This document shows, one piece after another, positions 43,601 to 52,538 of a DNA stretch of 64,000 bases. A program made the position numbers and the translations under genes. Positions within the stretch are counted from its first letter, which is position 1, and every line of letters begins with the position of its first letter. Origin of the DNA: Sphaerolaimus hirsutus (taxonomy: Eukaryota; Nematoda; Chromadorea; Monhysterida; Sphaerolaimidae). The notes under the pieces were generated by a model. It saw nothing but the letters and a program-made list of their open reading frames with translations. It ran no database searches and was not told the DNA's origin. The stretch is taken from the NCBI GenBank assembly GCA_964036195.1, contig OZ038452.1, positions 1,984,001 to 2,048,000 of the forward strand, in the 5' to 3' direction.

Positions 43601-45316
43601 TTTCCTCGAAATACCCCCAGGGGGGTTATTTTTTCTGAGTGGGAATTTTGAGGGGGGGGGTAAAGTTATTTGAGTGGGGTTATTTCGAGGGGGGGTGATT
43701 AATTGGCCAGAAATTTTTTGAAATCCCAGTTCTAAGTTGTTGTTTGAAATGTACGCAGACGTCGAAAAATGCAACAAATGCGTCGAAAAACGCGACGTCG
43801 AAAAATCGCCATTTATAAGACTCTAGACTTGTATAAGTGTGTAGACGGTATAAACACTGTTCTCACATACCGTATTTCTTCTAATAGAAGGGCGCCTTTC
43901 TATTTTTTTTGTCAACTTTTTTACCCGCCCTTCTATTGGAGACGCCCTTCTATTGGAGACCGCCCTTCTATTTTTTCGCCTACTTTTCAGCCAATCTTTT
44001 TCAAGTTCTGCAACGGTTTTTAAGTGTTACGTCACAGACAGTTCATAGAATGGGTTTAATTACATAGAGTTCATTCAACATTTGATGTTAAAATAGCACA
44101 AAATAAATCAATGGACCAAAGCCATTAAATCACAGTGTTTACTTTTTTATGCATATTGCACTATTCCAGCACTTTGTGTACCTTCTATCGGAGACCGCCC
44201 TTCTATTTATTTCGTGACCCAAATTACCCTATTACCTCGAATTAACCCCCCTTGAATTAACCCCCACCCCTCGAAATACCCCCCTAAAATTTGGCTGACG
44301 AAATATAAACCACCCCCCTCGAAATACCCCCCTAAAATTGAATGTAAAGAGAACGTACATGACAAATACCACAGTTTGTGATCTGTACAATCCAGAACAC
44401 ACGTTAAAACCGATGATTGAGTGACGTGACTGAACGGTTTGTGTGTAGTCTATAATTGACATGTTAATTGACATGTAAAATGCCAAAATTTCTTTCGACA
44501 GCTGGCAAGTGCACAGTGCAAGCATGCTTGCGCCTTGCAAGAATTGATGTAAAGCTTGAAATGCAATTTTCTTGAAATCAACTGTTTGGACCTACAAAAC
44601 TTAGTAAATAAAAGCGTCAACTCAATTCTAAACCGCCAAAACTTCAGTGAACTCGGCGCTGCTCTGCGCTGACCGATGCGGCCGGATCACCAGGTTCGCA
44701 ATTTGAATAGCTCTAAATGTGTTTTCGGGCAGTCAGATTCAATTGTTCAAATTATACGCTGCCTTACTAAATGTGACTCCGGTGAAATATGGCGTAGACA
44801 CCTACAGTTGATCAAACGTATTTGCATTTACATGATAAATACGTATGCTGAAGCACTGAGTAAATAAGTTAACGTTTCTTCTGAAAAAGTACCTGAACGC
44901 GCTTTTACGTGTTCTTTTTGAATGTACTCATGTGCAGATAACGTATTTCAGATAGGCTTTTATATAGGCTTTTTCAAGCGCTAGAAGCTAGAAAAATACT
45001 AAAAATAGGGAAAAACAGCCAAAAATATTCGATAAATAATCAATTATGATTGCTAGTTTATTAGAAGCGATTTCTCAACGAAACAAAGTCAACAGACAGC
45101 CCAAATTTTCCGATACAATAAATCTGGCTGCCCGAAAAATTGACCACAAATTAAATTTTCAAAATGAAGCCAACAAATCGCGCCAGGGCCCAGTGCACGG
45201 CGGCGGCGTTCTCGTCGAGCTTGGGCTCGTGCATGCTCGCCTACGACATGAACAACGAGACGCGCTACGTGCTCGACCCCGCCTTCGAGGTGTACGCCAA
45301 GATGAACATCGAGTGA
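34656..45316 (+). CDS. C-type-lectin-like plus PAN/apple-like protein gene, one exon split by a MITE
   Basis: Six exons chain in phase: 34656-34837, 35219-35311, 42383-43124 (with 42453-42921 inserted), 43467-43574, 44648-44693 and 45187-45316 (TGA at 45314-45316). All are bounded by AG and GT. Donors include GTTAGT, GTTAGT and GTCTGG. The exons are GC-rich against AT-rich introns. The middle part (SQWCAEQLG; GVMTGLKMNSGIWYN; NNVWDWP; YPLWRAGDPP; YFGYALCQ) follows the C-type-lectin fold order, although one canonical Cys appears missing. The last two exons (SALLCADRCG; GSCMLAYDMNN) resemble a PAN/apple Cys module. It is probably secreted or extracellular. The N-terminal exon was not found. The domain calls are inference from motif order. 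Confidence 0.65.
35401..35592. mobile_element. 190-bp MITE, CACTAGTTTACTGCCAGA family, intronic
   Basis: 'Cgctagtttactgccagatc' on the left and 'atctggcggtaaactagtgg' on the right, with inner 'gcatttgagttta' / 'taaactcaaatgc'. It lies in the second intron of the lectin-like gene. It is nearly identical to 30341-30530. Confidence 0.7.
36107..36301 (-). repeat. 3' LTR of the gypsy element
   Basis: Almost identical to 41404-41598. In minus orientation it starts AGTTAGCAGTGACTTCC and ends CTACCAACT. No clear polypurine tract is seen just upstream (36302-36330). Confidence 0.85.
36468..39125 (-). CDS. pol: gypsy pol: reverse transcriptase, RNase H and integrase
   Basis: The 885-codon frame is intact. 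The RT catalytic motif YLDD is at 240-243 with an Asp at 179. RNase H has D393, E433, D460 and D503. The integrase has an HHCC-type finger (H575, H582, C612 or C615, C618) and a DDE triad at D646, D705 and E741, with the standard 35 residues between the last two. It copies element RNA into DNA and inserts it. The domain begins just after an in-frame TAG (39129-39131) that cuts it off from the protease, so expression would need readthrough or the stop is a mutation. Confidence 0.92.
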   Translation of the reverse strand: MHAAHAPLHKNEPPSEVLIGQVQNLDKSEWAKMLSIGDCSDAEKSKLVDALFKLRHAFSSMYKTDACQNVDEIGCTDVEHEIDTGDTLPFRVPPRRIPLRLRPEVEKMLKDLLDQGCIVPSNSNYSSAFVLVKKKDGSWRFCVDFRQLNLNTKRDSYPLPRMDDMLDLWAGRKFFSTMDIKCGYYNIHIKKEDQHKTAFTALDQLFEWKRMPFGLHSAPATFQRAINNMLSEHQGYCRAYLDDIIVASTTLEEHIAHLKAVIATTCKAGLRLNPRKCHFLKNKIQYLGYVISGDGIHVDPDKATAIQRYPLPATKKEGISFMGLVSYMRRFHHNLSHRLAPLRKFFQAAESSKAQLKWTPELEKLFRQICTEMGDPRALAMPVPGNDYVITTDASADGLGAMLEQNNEQGKLHPIAFASRVTAPAEKRYCATELEARAVVYALQTFRPYITGEKVAVFTDHHPLTQLFQKNSPSHWLYGWCLVLQQFDVKLCYKPGIKNLVADALSRAPAGTIPVCMGENDSIDQPDVTLDTVCNINFISVSHMLAKLATPKVSAVHNIALASDKERNDMLRWHHEGRWAAHASAQKTYQRLRPFYGHGNWPTLAADVQAYCKNCNTCKQRSNRYEVLPLMPRPPPDQPRQRWHMDFSTFMPNSYKGPKYCLVAIDAMSRFIEARHCNATDAKSAVKLYNEIVARHGVPEEIVTDSGTHFKCREFESALQKHQTVLHVTTPGSKTSNGICERAIRTLQDVLSKKRADDHRAWHLILPDAVAAYNATEHSATGVSPFEAHYGSKRATTGHEFEVAPPLVKFLQMINERVANAQKKAANSAYVTNPTTKFKIGDTIFVKDTPAMGSRKAKLDLPNSKEGEIVSFPSPNAATIKFSNG
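39129..39464 (-). CDS. pol: gypsy protease, C-terminal half, in pol frame
   Basis: About 100 codons in the same frame as RT. It contains a LLGQDVMPKLGI segment typical of the end of retroviral-type aspartic proteases (the hydrophobic LLG-x-D). It is closed by TAG at 39129-39131, two codons before the first Met of the RT frame. Its upstream partner, with the DSGA active site, is in another frame. Confidence 0.75.
   Translation of the reverse strand: MWWPRPTKHKLLAANQTPIETKGCVDIQIDYAGGTAKHTCQISNEIDYDVLLGQDVMPKLGIYMRAADGSNLLPEAKNVPVTNDIQRQLIKHCKLDSDDQSALVIFSDKQG
39406..39950 (-). CDS. gypsy nucleocapsid finger and protease active site, shifted frame
   Basis: The frame holds a C-x2-H-x4-H-x4-C finger (within WCSFHKSVTHDTQDC) and the aspartic protease motif DSGADVTVV. 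It is entered from gag by a +1 change near an eight-base A run (39931-39938) and left by another +1 change near 39440-39455 into the pol frame. These may be indel mutations; see the separate finding on recoding. Confidence 0.75.
39908..40864 (-). CDS. gag: gypsy gag (capsid and first zinc finger)
   Basis: 318 codons starting MANEQGEGPAYHTRSQ. The central part (ARIRLTVAPDEF, GRALRQFEHLP, LELQYGD, YFMGGL) fits the retrotransposon gag capsid domain. Near the end is a finger FCAMHGTHTHSTEEC, C-x2-H-x4-H-x4-C, in which the second Cys of the usual knuckle is His. The last nine codons lie beyond the A run and are probably frame-shifted. Confidence 0.85.
   Translation of the reverse strand: MANEQGEGPAYHTRSQGANSMSNSATESSATRHNAEAPAASAASSNNGQVDMVKCMCTFMENMMEKQNQMVQMLTEKLCNNQSSGTPVTNPTDLTGHTGYTPDQRRLWTPLLNDKFSTFDGEDALKFKLWMGDLKARIRLTVAPDEFSVIHVRKCLSGRALRQFEHLPDEDRQTFEQVCAFLELQYGDHFATQNAMNKLITTKQSAQEHVRDYGLLVESLARQALPDTNTTALKVQLKHYFMGGLYNKSMQNALYALPTYELMTFKELVENAERLEFAEKQVKVHAPSAQKFCAMHGTHTHSTEECEITKKTSQANCK
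40951..41266. repeat. two direct repeats, 200 bp apart, in the gypsy leader
   Basis: The text from 'ttgtaaacacactaatgtgt' at 40951 recurs at 41151 and stays similar for about 115 bp. Each copy ends in several 'gtggcatcact' units. The repeats lie between the 5' LTR and gag, so the copy has a duplicated leader. Confidence 0.8.
41388..41404 (-). promoter_or_regulatory. candidate tRNA primer binding site
   Basis: Just inside the 5' LTR the minus strand reads TGGTGCCGCGACCACAC. It begins with the TGG expected to pair with a tRNA CCA end; the first T overlaps the LTR end. The matching tRNA was not identified. Confidence 0.45.
41404..41598 (-). repeat. 5' LTR of the gypsy element
   Basis: Almost identical to 36107-36301, with one or two base differences. 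On the minus strand it contains 'tttaaatagtcg', which could serve as a TATA-like or U3 element. The start site was not determined. Confidence 0.85.
42453..42921. mobile_element. hAT-like MITE, CANNGTTGTTAAAA family, inside a coding exon
   Basis: Starts CGCAGTTGTTAAAACG and ends TTTTAACAGCTGTG. The flanking octamers gtacaatg (42445-42452) and gtacaacg (42922-42929) match at 7 of 8. Removing the insert and one octamer leaves a continuous reading frame across the third known exon of the lectin-like gene (70 + 195 = 265 nt, giving the phase the next exon needs). Confidence 0.85.
43595..44345. repeat. cluster of TA-family repeat ends in an intron
   Basis: CCGTATTTCCTCGAAATAC at 43599 and CCGTATTTCTTCTAATAG at 43870 start two related repeats. 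'Cgcccttctatt' recurs between 43925 and 44210, and CCTCGAATTAACCCCC-type text runs from 44230 to 44340. No exon lies here. Confidence 0.55.
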
Positions 45317-45523
45317 TCGCTTTGATACCGTCTGGAGCCGAATCCAATTTGAGCGTTTTATTTTTTTGGTAGCGTTCCAAAAATGGGTGTTTTTCAGACA
45401 ATAGGTATATTTACCTAGGTAAATATAATTTCTGAAAATCTAACAAAATACAAAAAATAATTGAACCTCTCTGAAAAACGCAGAGAACGTATAAATCAAT
45501 ATTGATTTTTTATATTTTCTTTG

Positions 45524-45529
45524 AATAAA
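45524..45529 (+). promoter_or_regulatory. polyadenylation signal AATAAA of the lectin-like gene
   Basis: The AATAAA lies about 208 nt after the TGA at 45314-45316 with no other exon between, a fair 3' UTR length. Confidence 0.45.
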
Positions 45530-45681
45530 AAGAATATAAGTAAATAATTAACTCTCATTTCCTCCAATTGCCCCCCCCCCCCTTTAATTGACCCCCCTCA
45601 AAATACTCCAGGTTTCAGCGAGCTGAAGAAAAACACCCCCTCTTCGAAATACCCCCATCTGGACCAATGTACCAGATTTGC

Positions 45682-46250
45682 GAAGGTGTATTTACACTTA
45701 CCTGAAATACCTGGGTAATTGGGTATTTATATTTAGACTTACACTTACACTTTTATAAAATACCTGTACACTTTTCTTACACTTTCCTGGGCAAAATACC
45801 CGGGTACAGAAAGTGTATTTTTTTCTTTCAGATGGCCCTGTTTTATGCTTTTGAGAAAGCATAAAACAGGTTCATGTACAAAAAATAACTGCGCAGTGCA
45901 CATATGCAGTTATGCATTGAATGTAGAAAATATGGAAAATGTACAAACTAGCACTATCTCTGACCTTTGAACAGTACGAATACAGGTATACTCCAGTTAC
46001 TTTACACCTTGCACGCGTGGTTCCCGCTGGAAGTGTGCCAACAATGGGTCACGCGTGCGAGTTTCATAAAAAGATGACAAAATTAAGTGTTGTTATAATG
46101 TTGTTCATTAACATATTCACATCGATGAATTTTTTCACCTTTTTATGGAAATTGCATGATTTGATAATCATTGGCGCGCTTCCAACACGAGACATAAATC
46201 AGTGCGAGGGCAGAGTATCATGTCCGCCGAGTATATGGTATTCCAATAGC
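45682..46250. repeat. truncated CAGAGTTG-family half and a shared 270-bp segment
   Basis: From 'cagatttgcgaaggtg' to about 45910 it matches the left part of 46771-47877. From about 45975 to 46250 it matches 31210-31460 ('ccttgcacgcgtggttcccg', 'tttcataaaaagatgacaaa'). Confidence 0.6.
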
Positions 46251-46770
46251 AATACTGTGACTTTAATTTTCATATACCAATAACGATGGCATACCAGGTA
46301 CTGATACCGATACATACACCGTGACCAGATTTAATTCTCGCGTAATGCACGTCAGCTATGATCGTCGAGCCCGACAAATCGATGTGTAATCACAAAATGA
46401 TTTTTTGAAGAGTTATGGTAGTCAGTGCTTTACTGGCTAGCTTTTGCTAGATCATTAAATTGCAAATACAAGCACTAAATCGATCACGTCTATTTAGATG
46501 GGTTTTCAATTTTCCACTCACCTCAAAATGTTGTTAATGTCAATTGCGAAGGAAAATTCATTCGCATTACCATCTGAATAATGAATCGTGCAAAATGATG
46601 TGGATTAACGAGAGAAAAAAACGGAAAGGACGGGTAAAGATTTTGCACAATATAAATGCCCAGTCTCTAGGCAACAAATTGAAAATACCACAATACAAAA
46701 TGTAAAATATCACCACATACATAACTGGACATGAGCGAGTTTTGCAAATGTGGATGCGAGCACTTCTAGT
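46251..46770. other. no feature seen
   Basis: AT-rich text with no supported exon, TIR or tandem repeat. Confidence 0.4.
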
Positions 46771-47877
46771 CAGAGTTGCGAAAGTGTATTTACACTTACC
46801 CGAAATACCCGGGTAAATGGGTATTTATATTTACACTTACACTTACACTTTCATAAAATACCCATACACTTTTTTTACACTTTCCTGGGCAAAATACCCG
46901 GGTACAGAAAGTGTATTTTTTTCTTTCAGATGGCCCTGTTTTATGCTTTTGAGAAAGCATAAAATAGGGTCATGTACAAAAAATGCATTGAATGTATAAA
47001 TTATGGCAAATGTACAAACTAGCCTTTGATCTACAACCTTTGATCAGTACTCATGGTACAGTTCTACAGTTTATCATACTTTTGTAAAAAGGACTAGATC
47101 AGGGTTGGTTTTAGTAAAATTCTTTTTACTAAAATTGTATTTTATTTTTATTAAAATTGTATTTTATTTTTATTTTATTCTTCAATTTTCCATTTTATTT
47201 TTATTTTATTCTTCAATTTTTCATTTTATTTTTATTTTATTTTTATTTTTTATTTTAGTTCGTGACCAGGATTGATTTAAGTAAAATTCTTTTTACTAAA
47301 ATTGTATTTTATTTTTATTAAAATTGTATTTTATATTTATTTTATTCTTCAATTTTACATTTTATTTATATTTTATTCTTAAATTTTCTATTTTATTTTT
47401 ATTTTATTTTTATTTTTTTCTTAGATTTTGCCAACCCTGGACTAGATCAATTGAAATTCACCGGCTGGACACAAAGTCAACTGGCTTTTGCATTGATATT
47501 TGCTGCATGTACATTCTTGCATTTAAACAGTGTGTATCACAGTGCTTAATCAGTAAAATATCAGCACTGAAAAAGTGCCATTATTAGGCAACTTCATACC
47601 ACTAAATTTGTTGCAGTCTGAAATGTTTCATAATTGGCAGTAAGATGTGAAATAATGAATGAAAATGATAGATAAATTGGTCTAAAGGTGAAAACAGTGG
47701 TGTTTTCTAATGCTCAACAGTGAGAGCTCTTTCTAAAAAAATTTTTACACTTTTTTTACCACTTTCCTGGGTATTTTAAAAATACCTTACACTTTTGGTA
47801 TCCATACTTAAAATTTGGAAAGTGTATTTATGCTTACACTTACACTTTCCAAAAATACCAGTATTTTAACAACTCTG
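46771..47877. mobile_element. hAT-like element, CAGAGTTG ends, carrying a nested hAT
   Basis: Starts CAGAGTTGCGAAAGTG and ends CAGTATTTTAACAACTCTG, the inverted relative of 13790-14398. The flanking octamers do not match, so one side may be rearranged. The element at 47100-47439 is inside it. Confidence 0.65.
47100..47439. mobile_element. short hAT-like MITE, CAGGGTTGG ends
   Basis: Ends are CAGGGTTGGTTTTAGT and TTTTGCCAACCCTG. The exact duplication gactagat lies at 47092-47099 and 47440-47447. It is an internally deleted version (340 bp) of the 1-kb family members. Confidence 0.9.
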
Positions 47878-48033
47878 CAATGTACAGGGTGCGGCAATTT
47901 AGACCAACGCTTTAGATTTTGAATAAGTTGACACTGGGTGGTCAGATGAACGTCAAAATTTAGTTGTACATAAATAACTAAATAGGAAAGGTTCCCTCCA
48001 AATATGGTAGCGATTGCTCCACTCACTCACAAG

Positions 48034-48548
48034 CAGGGTTGGCAAAATCTCAGATAAAAATAAAGTAAAAACAAAATGGAAAATTCAAGAATAACATAAA
48101 ATAAAATGGAAAATTTCAAAATAAAAATAAAAATTGTATAAAAATTCGAATTTTTCTAAAGTTATTGTAAAATTGTATAAAAATTCTACTGGAAATGCAA
48201 ACCATTGTTATCAATAATTGTAAGTTTACACTTGCAGCTAGCTAACAATGCCTACTGCATGCAGCTTTTGTAAAAAAATGGAAAAAATTTCCACATATTT
48301 TTCATGTAAAGGTATAATGATAACATTTTTCTGGCCTTGCATGTATGATTCCAATTTTTTTGTAAAATTTTGTAAAATTTCTGTAAATTTTTTGTAAAAT
48401 GGTGTCATTTTATTTTATTAACGACTTTTGGGAATAAAATATTATAAAATGAAATTAAAAAAAACAAGAATGAAATTAAAATAAAATACGATTTGTATAC
48501 AATTTTTATACAAGTTGTATACAAATAATTTTTATAAAACCAACCCTG
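48034..48548. mobile_element. hAT-like MITE, CAGGGTTGG ends, reverse orientation
   Basis: Starts CAGGGTTGGCAAAATCTC and ends AAAACCAACCCTG. The flanks ctcacaag and gtcacaag match at 7 of 8. It is inserted in the mariner-like element. Confidence 0.8.
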
Positions 48549-48636
48549 GTCACAAGTTATTCAAGCAAACGCATAATTGTCACTTTACCACCACCTCGTG
48601 GTACGGTTCAAATGGGATCGACTTTTTGGAACTGGT

Positions 48637-48814
48637 GGCAGTCCCAAGCCCTGTAAAGTGTAAAGTAAAGTGTCAAATGAAAAGTCAAATGCAAAGTAAA
48701 CTGTCAATTGTCATGCAAAGTTCAGTTAATAAAATCTGTTCTTTTTTGTTTTGATTGACACTTTACTTTACATTTGACACTTTACTTTACACTTTACAGG
48801 GCTTGGGACTGCCC
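48637..48814. mobile_element. 178-bp palindromic MITE, GGCAGTCCCAAGCCCTG ends
   Basis: The ends are exact complements over about 30 bp, and the centre has 'aaagtaaagtgtcaaatg' words. The same 'cttgggactgcc' terminus appears inside the CAGGGTTGG hATs (about 21880, 26255, 62945). Confidence 0.7.
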
Positions 48815-48959
48815 CCAGGGATCACAATCGGCATTGTGGCCACACAAGCTGGTTTTCAATGTTCCTTTTTGAAAACTCTCCTAGGTGATGCGTCGCTGTA
48901 TGGAATTCAAAAGTGTGCAATTTGCACTTTTATTTTTCAATAAGTGACAGCATATGTGA

Positions 48960-49300
48960 ATATTGGTTTCGGCAAGTCACATTTGCCATTCAAAGTTCAC
49001 ATTTGCAGAACATTTTTGAAAACCGTAGGGCGACGCGTCGCCTCTGTAGCGGCGACGCGTCGCCACTATAATACTCTGAAGACAATTTTGAAAACTTAAA
49101 ATTGAATAAATTAGTTTTCAAAAATGTACATTACAGTTTTCAAATTTGCAGAACATTTGTGAATGTAGAGATGTAGAGCGACGTACGGCGACGTCGCTGT
49201 ACGTCGCTGTACGCGCCAGTTTTCAATATCTGTGGAACAAATGTGAAAATGCGTCGCCTCACACATCAAAAGTAGGAAAATCGTCGCCCAGCATCACCAG
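48960..49300. repeat. GCGACGCGTCGC-rich block
   Basis: Words such as GGCGACGCGTCGCC and GTCGCTGTACGTCGC recur in both orientations within AT-rich text, again the pattern of GC-rich palindromes in a transposon interior. Confidence 0.55.
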
Positions 49301-49689
49301 TTTACAAAATTTCGCCAACTTACTTCAAAATCCTTTAAAAACCACTGGATGAATGGGTTTATGTAAAATTGACACTGTAGATGCAGTATTTTTTGCTGCA
49401 TCTGATGATAGGGTTGTAGAAAACTTGGGATTTATATAAAATAAAATAATTTTTTTTTTTAAAAACGTCGCTGTGGCGACGTTTCAGGTGACAACTGCAT
49501 ATGTCACCTGTTTCCATAAGTTTTTACCAATTTTGAAAAGTTTTAGATTTATGATGTTGTGAAGTGGGCGTTTTATTATATTGATTATGTCATATTTATG
49601 TGGGGTTGATGTCATATTTATGGTATTTATGTTGTTGCAACGTGAGGTCGATACCAGCATCAACACTCCAAGGTGACTAAACAACTAAA

Positions 49690-50940
49690 CAGTATCTGGC
49701 CAGGTGCCAAACCTGATTTTCTGCATATTACATATGTCTTATTTTGTGCACTTCCACCTTGCATCACATTTACTAAGCTGAGTTTTCCTGTGCAGCTCTA
49801 GATTTTCTTGCTTCATTGCACTGCTTCACAGCTGCACTGCTTGGCTCAGCTGGACTGGAGTTTTTGGTGTTTTTGCTGCAGGCTGGAGTGTTGTGATGGC
49901 CGCCACTGAGTGCTTGGTAGTTAATTTATACCTTTTGCACTGACACTTGGAAGTTGTGCACATACAGTAAATAATTTTGAAAAAATCTCTGGAAACATAA
50001 AAAGACTATGTGATGTTTTCCAAGCCTTTTTTTGCATCTTTACTTTTCTTTTACAAGAGTTTCACTCAATTCCTCAATTCCATGGATAGATCTAGATAAC
50101 TTTTGAGTTTTCAAAAAGGTTCATGTTTATGTTAAATTTCGTGACAGATTGTAATATTAAATGAAAACATTTCTGAAAACAATACAATAAAATTGTTTTT
50201 ATTTTTTTGTGCTAGTGTATTGAATGTGACATTGTTGCAGTCAGTGTTCACTTGTTGTTCATTTTTTTGGCTTTCATTTACATACAAAATCAGCTGTTTG
50301 AATTGCACTTGTGATTTTTAAAAAAATTATAAAGTGGATTGTATAAAAATATCATTACTTGTTTTGCAGAAATCTTATTGAATTCAGTTTTTTTTTGTTT
50401 GATGTGAAAAAATAAGGGCTTTTTACTGTGATAATGTGATAATTACAGATACAGGGATGTAATTTTAAAAAATTATTAAATGTTTTGAGCATCACAACAA
50501 TTTCTCCATCATCTTTGAACTTCTATCATGAAACATGGTATCAAATGAAAGAGAAAAAAAAACTGGACATATATCTGAGACGGATATCATATACAATGTA
50601 AAACCAAATTTTTAAAAATATTTATAGTTATAAAATGAATTAATTTTTAAAAATATGTATAACAGCGCTAGAAATATACAATACAGTCCCAAAAATCAAG
50701 CATAATTTTCTGCATCACATGCCGCTTACAGCTTGTCCTACAAATTTGTACTTATTCGGCAAAAAAATATTTTGTCTGCAGCATTTTACCAGAGTTTTCA
50801 AATATGTGTTCTCCCGGAGGAAAAATAGAAAAAAAACAAAGATGGCGGCCGTTTGGCTCATTACACAGACTGTTTAAATGAATTTGAAAACAAAATAATG
50901 GGTTTTCACAGAGGGAACCTTGAAAACCAGCTTGTGTGGG
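49690..50940. other. interior of the mariner-like element, no coding frame
   Basis: AT-rich sequence without a frame that resembles a transposase. Near 50910-50940 'aaaccagcttgtgtggggcc' is the inverted copy of text at 48838-48860. Confidence 0.45.
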
Positions 50941-51001
50941 GCCATTAGTGATGGAATGGAGCGGAATGGAATGGCATTGGTCTAAATTGCCGCACCCTGT
51001 A

Positions 51002-51477
51002 CATCGTGTATGCAATCTACATTACCTAAATATGTATTAATTGGTGTCCATTTGCACCGCATCTACTTCTACGCATAGACTAGGGTAGTTTATGTAGATG
51101 TAGATGTATGTTTGCGTGCGCAGTGCGAAATGTTTTTGAATTTGTTGTCATCGAGATTGTATTTAGGCCAATTTTTTGTTGTGACATTTGCTTGGCGTTT
51201 TCAACTTGTCGAATATTGTGTAGAATGAATACTGCGTGTTAAATGAAGGGAAATTGATCATGGGATAATTGTCATTTTGTCATTAGAATACATTTTTCAT
51301 TAGAATACATTTTTCATTTGAATACACTTTTCATTGTGTGTATTGATTCATTCCTACTGTTCCTGACAGGTCGCTGACAACAACAGCAGCAGCTTGTGCA
51401 ATGAGCTGCCAGCTCGTTGACAAATGCAAACAACTGCATGTCAGCTTGTTGTCTCCTTATTGGCGGTAAGTTGCCAG
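51002..51477. other. no feature seen
   Basis: AT-rich with a short 'cattagaatacatttttcat' direct repeat near 51280-51330. No exon is supported. Confidence 0.4.
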
Positions 51478-52406
51478 TAGTGATGGAATGGCGCCATGGC
51501 GCTGGCGCCATTTGAGGGCGCCAAAGGGCGCCGCGCCATGGCGCCATTGGCGCTCGGCGCCCTTTTTCTGTGGCGCCCTTGGCGCCTGGCGCCCACTTTC
51601 TGAATGGCGCCATGGCGCCATTGGCGCTTGGCGCCTTCTTTCCGTGGCGCCCTTGGCGCCTGGCGCCCAGCCCTAAAAGGGCGCCAAAATGGCGCCAGCA
51701 AGATTTCAAGGTGAGTGCTACGTAAATGAAAAACATAAAACAGCGCGTCTGTGGATGATCGAAATTCGCTGCAGAAATGGACGAAGTGGTGCGAGTGGAT
51801 CAAAATGTTTCGTCCAACGGTTCATCAGATGCGTCTGATAGATCAGAAGCTGAAAGTGAGGGAACATTAAACTTGCAAGCCCGTGAATCAGCGGTTTCAA
51901 ATCGTAATTTCAAATCGGTTCTCGTCCACTTTCACGCCGAAGAAAATATTTACAAACAAAAAACAGGAACATTTAAAAACAAAAAAACAGGGTTCACTTA
52001 TTGAAGTGAATGTGTTTTTTTGTCAAATGACAATTTCAATTGTTTTTCAATTGAATTTTGGATAAGTATAATTCTATGCAATTTTTTTTGTGGCTGGTCT
52101 TGTTTTTTACTGATTACATCCCAGAGAATGTTAAAAAAGCAGTGAATGTGTGCGCTACCGGCTACAGTACTTGAAAAATATTTTCAGCACACACAGGGTA
52201 TTGTACGCACCTATTAAACCTGGCGCCCTATTTTTCAAATGGCGCCAATGGCGCCCTTGGCGCTTGGCGCCCTTTTTCCGTGGCTCCCTTGGCGCTTGGC
52301 GCCCTTTTTCTCTGGCGCCCTTGGCGCTTTGCGCCCTGTTTTCGAATGGCGCCATGGCGCCATTGGCGCCTGGCGCCCATTTTTTTCTGGCGCTTTTCCA
52401 TCACTA
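51478..52406. mobile_element. GGCGCC-array hAT-like element, copy 2
   Basis: Starts TAGTGATGGAATGGCGCC and ends GGCGCTTTTCCATCACTA. The exact duplication gttgccag lies at 51470-51477 and 52407-52414. Both subterminal zones (about 200 bp each) are GGCGCC/TGGCGCCA arrays. The centre holds the small frame at 51777-52004. Confidence 0.9.
51777..52004 (+). CDS. small acidic/Ser-rich frame inside GGCGCC element
   Basis: Seventy-five codons from an ATG in fair context (GAAATGG) begin MDEVVRVDQNVSSNGSSDAS and continue with an E/S-rich stretch, then basic KQKTGTFKNKKTG. It lies between the GGCGCC arrays, where a transposase would start. It could be the N-terminal remnant of one or a captured exon. 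No domain is recognised. Confidence 0.3.
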   Translation: MDEVVRVDQNVSSNGSSDASDRSEAESEGTLNLQARESAVSNRNFKSVLVHFHAEENIYKQKTGTFKNKKTGFTY

Positions 52407-52538
52407 GTTGCCAGTAAGATGTTTTACCTGTGTCCATTTCGCCATACACAAAATCAGTGGTAGGTAAACAGATAAACTCAGGTAATTCGCGTAGAACAAT
52501 TATATGTATTAACATGCTATCATATAAATACTTCAGAC

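Larger units (their letters stand above)
47885..50999. mobile_element. mariner-like element, CAGGGTGCGGCAATTTAGAC ends, TA duplication
   Basis: TIRs are CAGGGTGCGGCAATTTAGAC and its complement, with TA at 47883-47884 and 51000-51001. The CAGGGTG start and TA target fit Tc1/mariner (IS630-type) elements. At 3.1 kb it is long because other elements are nested in it (48034-48548, 48637-48814). No transposase frame is recognisable. Confidence 0.65.
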
